5,577 bases of DNA from an uncultured Caulobacterales bacterium (GTDB lineage Bacteria; Pseudomonadota; Alphaproteobacteria; Caulobacterales; Maricaulaceae). Position 1 is the stretch's first letter. Each line of letters starts with the position of its first letter. The DNA lies in NCBI GenBank assembly GCA_938007945.1, contig CALLME010000264.1:1-5577 (forward strand). Direction: 5' to 3'. Shown piece after piece: positions 5,221 through 5,577 of the stretch. Position numbers and translations under genes: made by a program. The notes under the pieces were generated by a model. That model ran no database searches. It was not told the DNA's origin and saw nothing but the letters and a program-made list of their open reading frames with translations.

Positions 5221-5577
5221 TTGCGAGCTAAACCCACATCTATTGATCCCGATGCGGATCTTATCCCTCGCCTGGCGGCGGGGGACCAGACGGCTTTGTC
5301 TGAGTTGATGGTCCGCCGCCTTAAAACTCTGCATGGCCTCGCGGCTCGCCTGCTTGGCGATGCGGTCATGGCCGAAGATGTGGCGCAAACTGTGTTTTTA
5401 AAAACATGGACCCACGCCCCGAAATGGAAATCTGGCAAGGCGCGACTTTTGACATGGATGTGCCGCGTTGCGACGAACCAATGCCTTGATATCCTCAAGC
5501 GCAAAGGTCCAATTTATTCAGACAGCGTCCCCGATATTGAGGACGGCCGCATGAGTGCAGTTGAAATGTTAAGCGCG
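5221..5577 (+). CDS. ECF-family RNA polymerase sigma factor (3' end cut by window edge)
   Basis: The first 119 residues of an extracytoplasmic-function sigma factor, which directs RNA polymerase to a small stress regulon. Visible: DADLIPRLAAGDQTALSELM (10-29; region 2.1), LAARLLGDAVMAEDVAQTVF (40-59; regions 2.1-2.2, with the typical AEDVAQ core-binding motif), then KTWTHAPKWKSGKARLLTWM and CRVATNQCLDILKRK (regions 2.3-2.4, which melt and read the -10 element), followed by the acidic linker DSVPDIEDG. Region 4 lies beyond the edge. The start is a TTG; no ATG or GTG upstream is possible because the EF-hand stop is 6 nt away in the same frame, and the first internal ATG would remove part of region 2.1. 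Genes of this kind are commonly followed by an anti-sigma or metal-sensor gene, which cannot be seen here. Confidence 0.92.
   Translation, partial: MRAKPTSIDPDADLIPRLAAGDQTALSELMVRRLKTLHGLAARLLGDAVMAEDVAQTVFLKTWTHAPKWKSGKARLLTWMCRVATNQCLDILKRKGPIYSDSVPDIEDGRMSAVEMLSA

Overview
The window looks like chromosomal DNA from a dimorphic-type alphaproteobacterium, probably Caulobacterales/Hyphomonadales. The main reason is a near-textbook sciP gene (DUF1153, the CtrA inhibitor known only from alphaproteobacteria). A perfect CtrA box and a tight cluster of GANTC (CcrM methylation) sites lie in front of it. The alphaproteobacterial style of MnmA, with its CCAGQDI segment, agrees. No transposon, tRNA, rRNA, CRISPR or phage gene is visible. 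Most of the window is ordinary core genome.

Layout. Left half, minus strand, reading right to left: mnmA (tRNA 2-thiouridylase, 2923-1754), a dodecin-family gene (1664-1461), a strong hairpin terminator (1420-1390), a small one-helix membrane protein (about 1376-1191), and an acetyl-CoA acetyltransferase-type thiolase (1187-1) that runs off the left edge with only its last few residues missing. The small membrane protein and the thiolase are 3 nt apart, and the thiolase Shine-Dalgarno lies inside the upstream gene.

Centre: a 339-bp divergent intergenic region (2924-3262) separates mnmA from sciP. It carries five GANTC sites in 178 bp and five TTAA half-sites spaced 21, 24, 22 and 11 bp apart. 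The last two form a perfect TTAA-N7-TTAA CtrA box. sciP (3263-3535, plus) ends in a clear intrinsic terminator.

Right half, plus strand: a candidate sigma70-type promoter (3680-3708) leads into a MinD/FlhG-like protein (3761-4450) whose nucleotide-binding motifs have been replaced. Next is an exported six-EF-hand protein (4537-5214), followed after 6 nt by an ECF sigma factor (5221 onward, truncated by the right edge). The last two form a likely translationally coupled pair.

How they fit together: sciP with its promoter region is a CtrA/CcrM cell-cycle circuit. The EF-hand and sigma pair looks like an envelope-sensing transcription module whose remaining parts would lie beyond the right edge. 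mnmA, dodecin and thiolase are housekeeping or metabolic genes with no obvious link to these. The best candidates for something under-described are the degenerate MinD-like protein and the unusually dense regulatory region in front of sciP.
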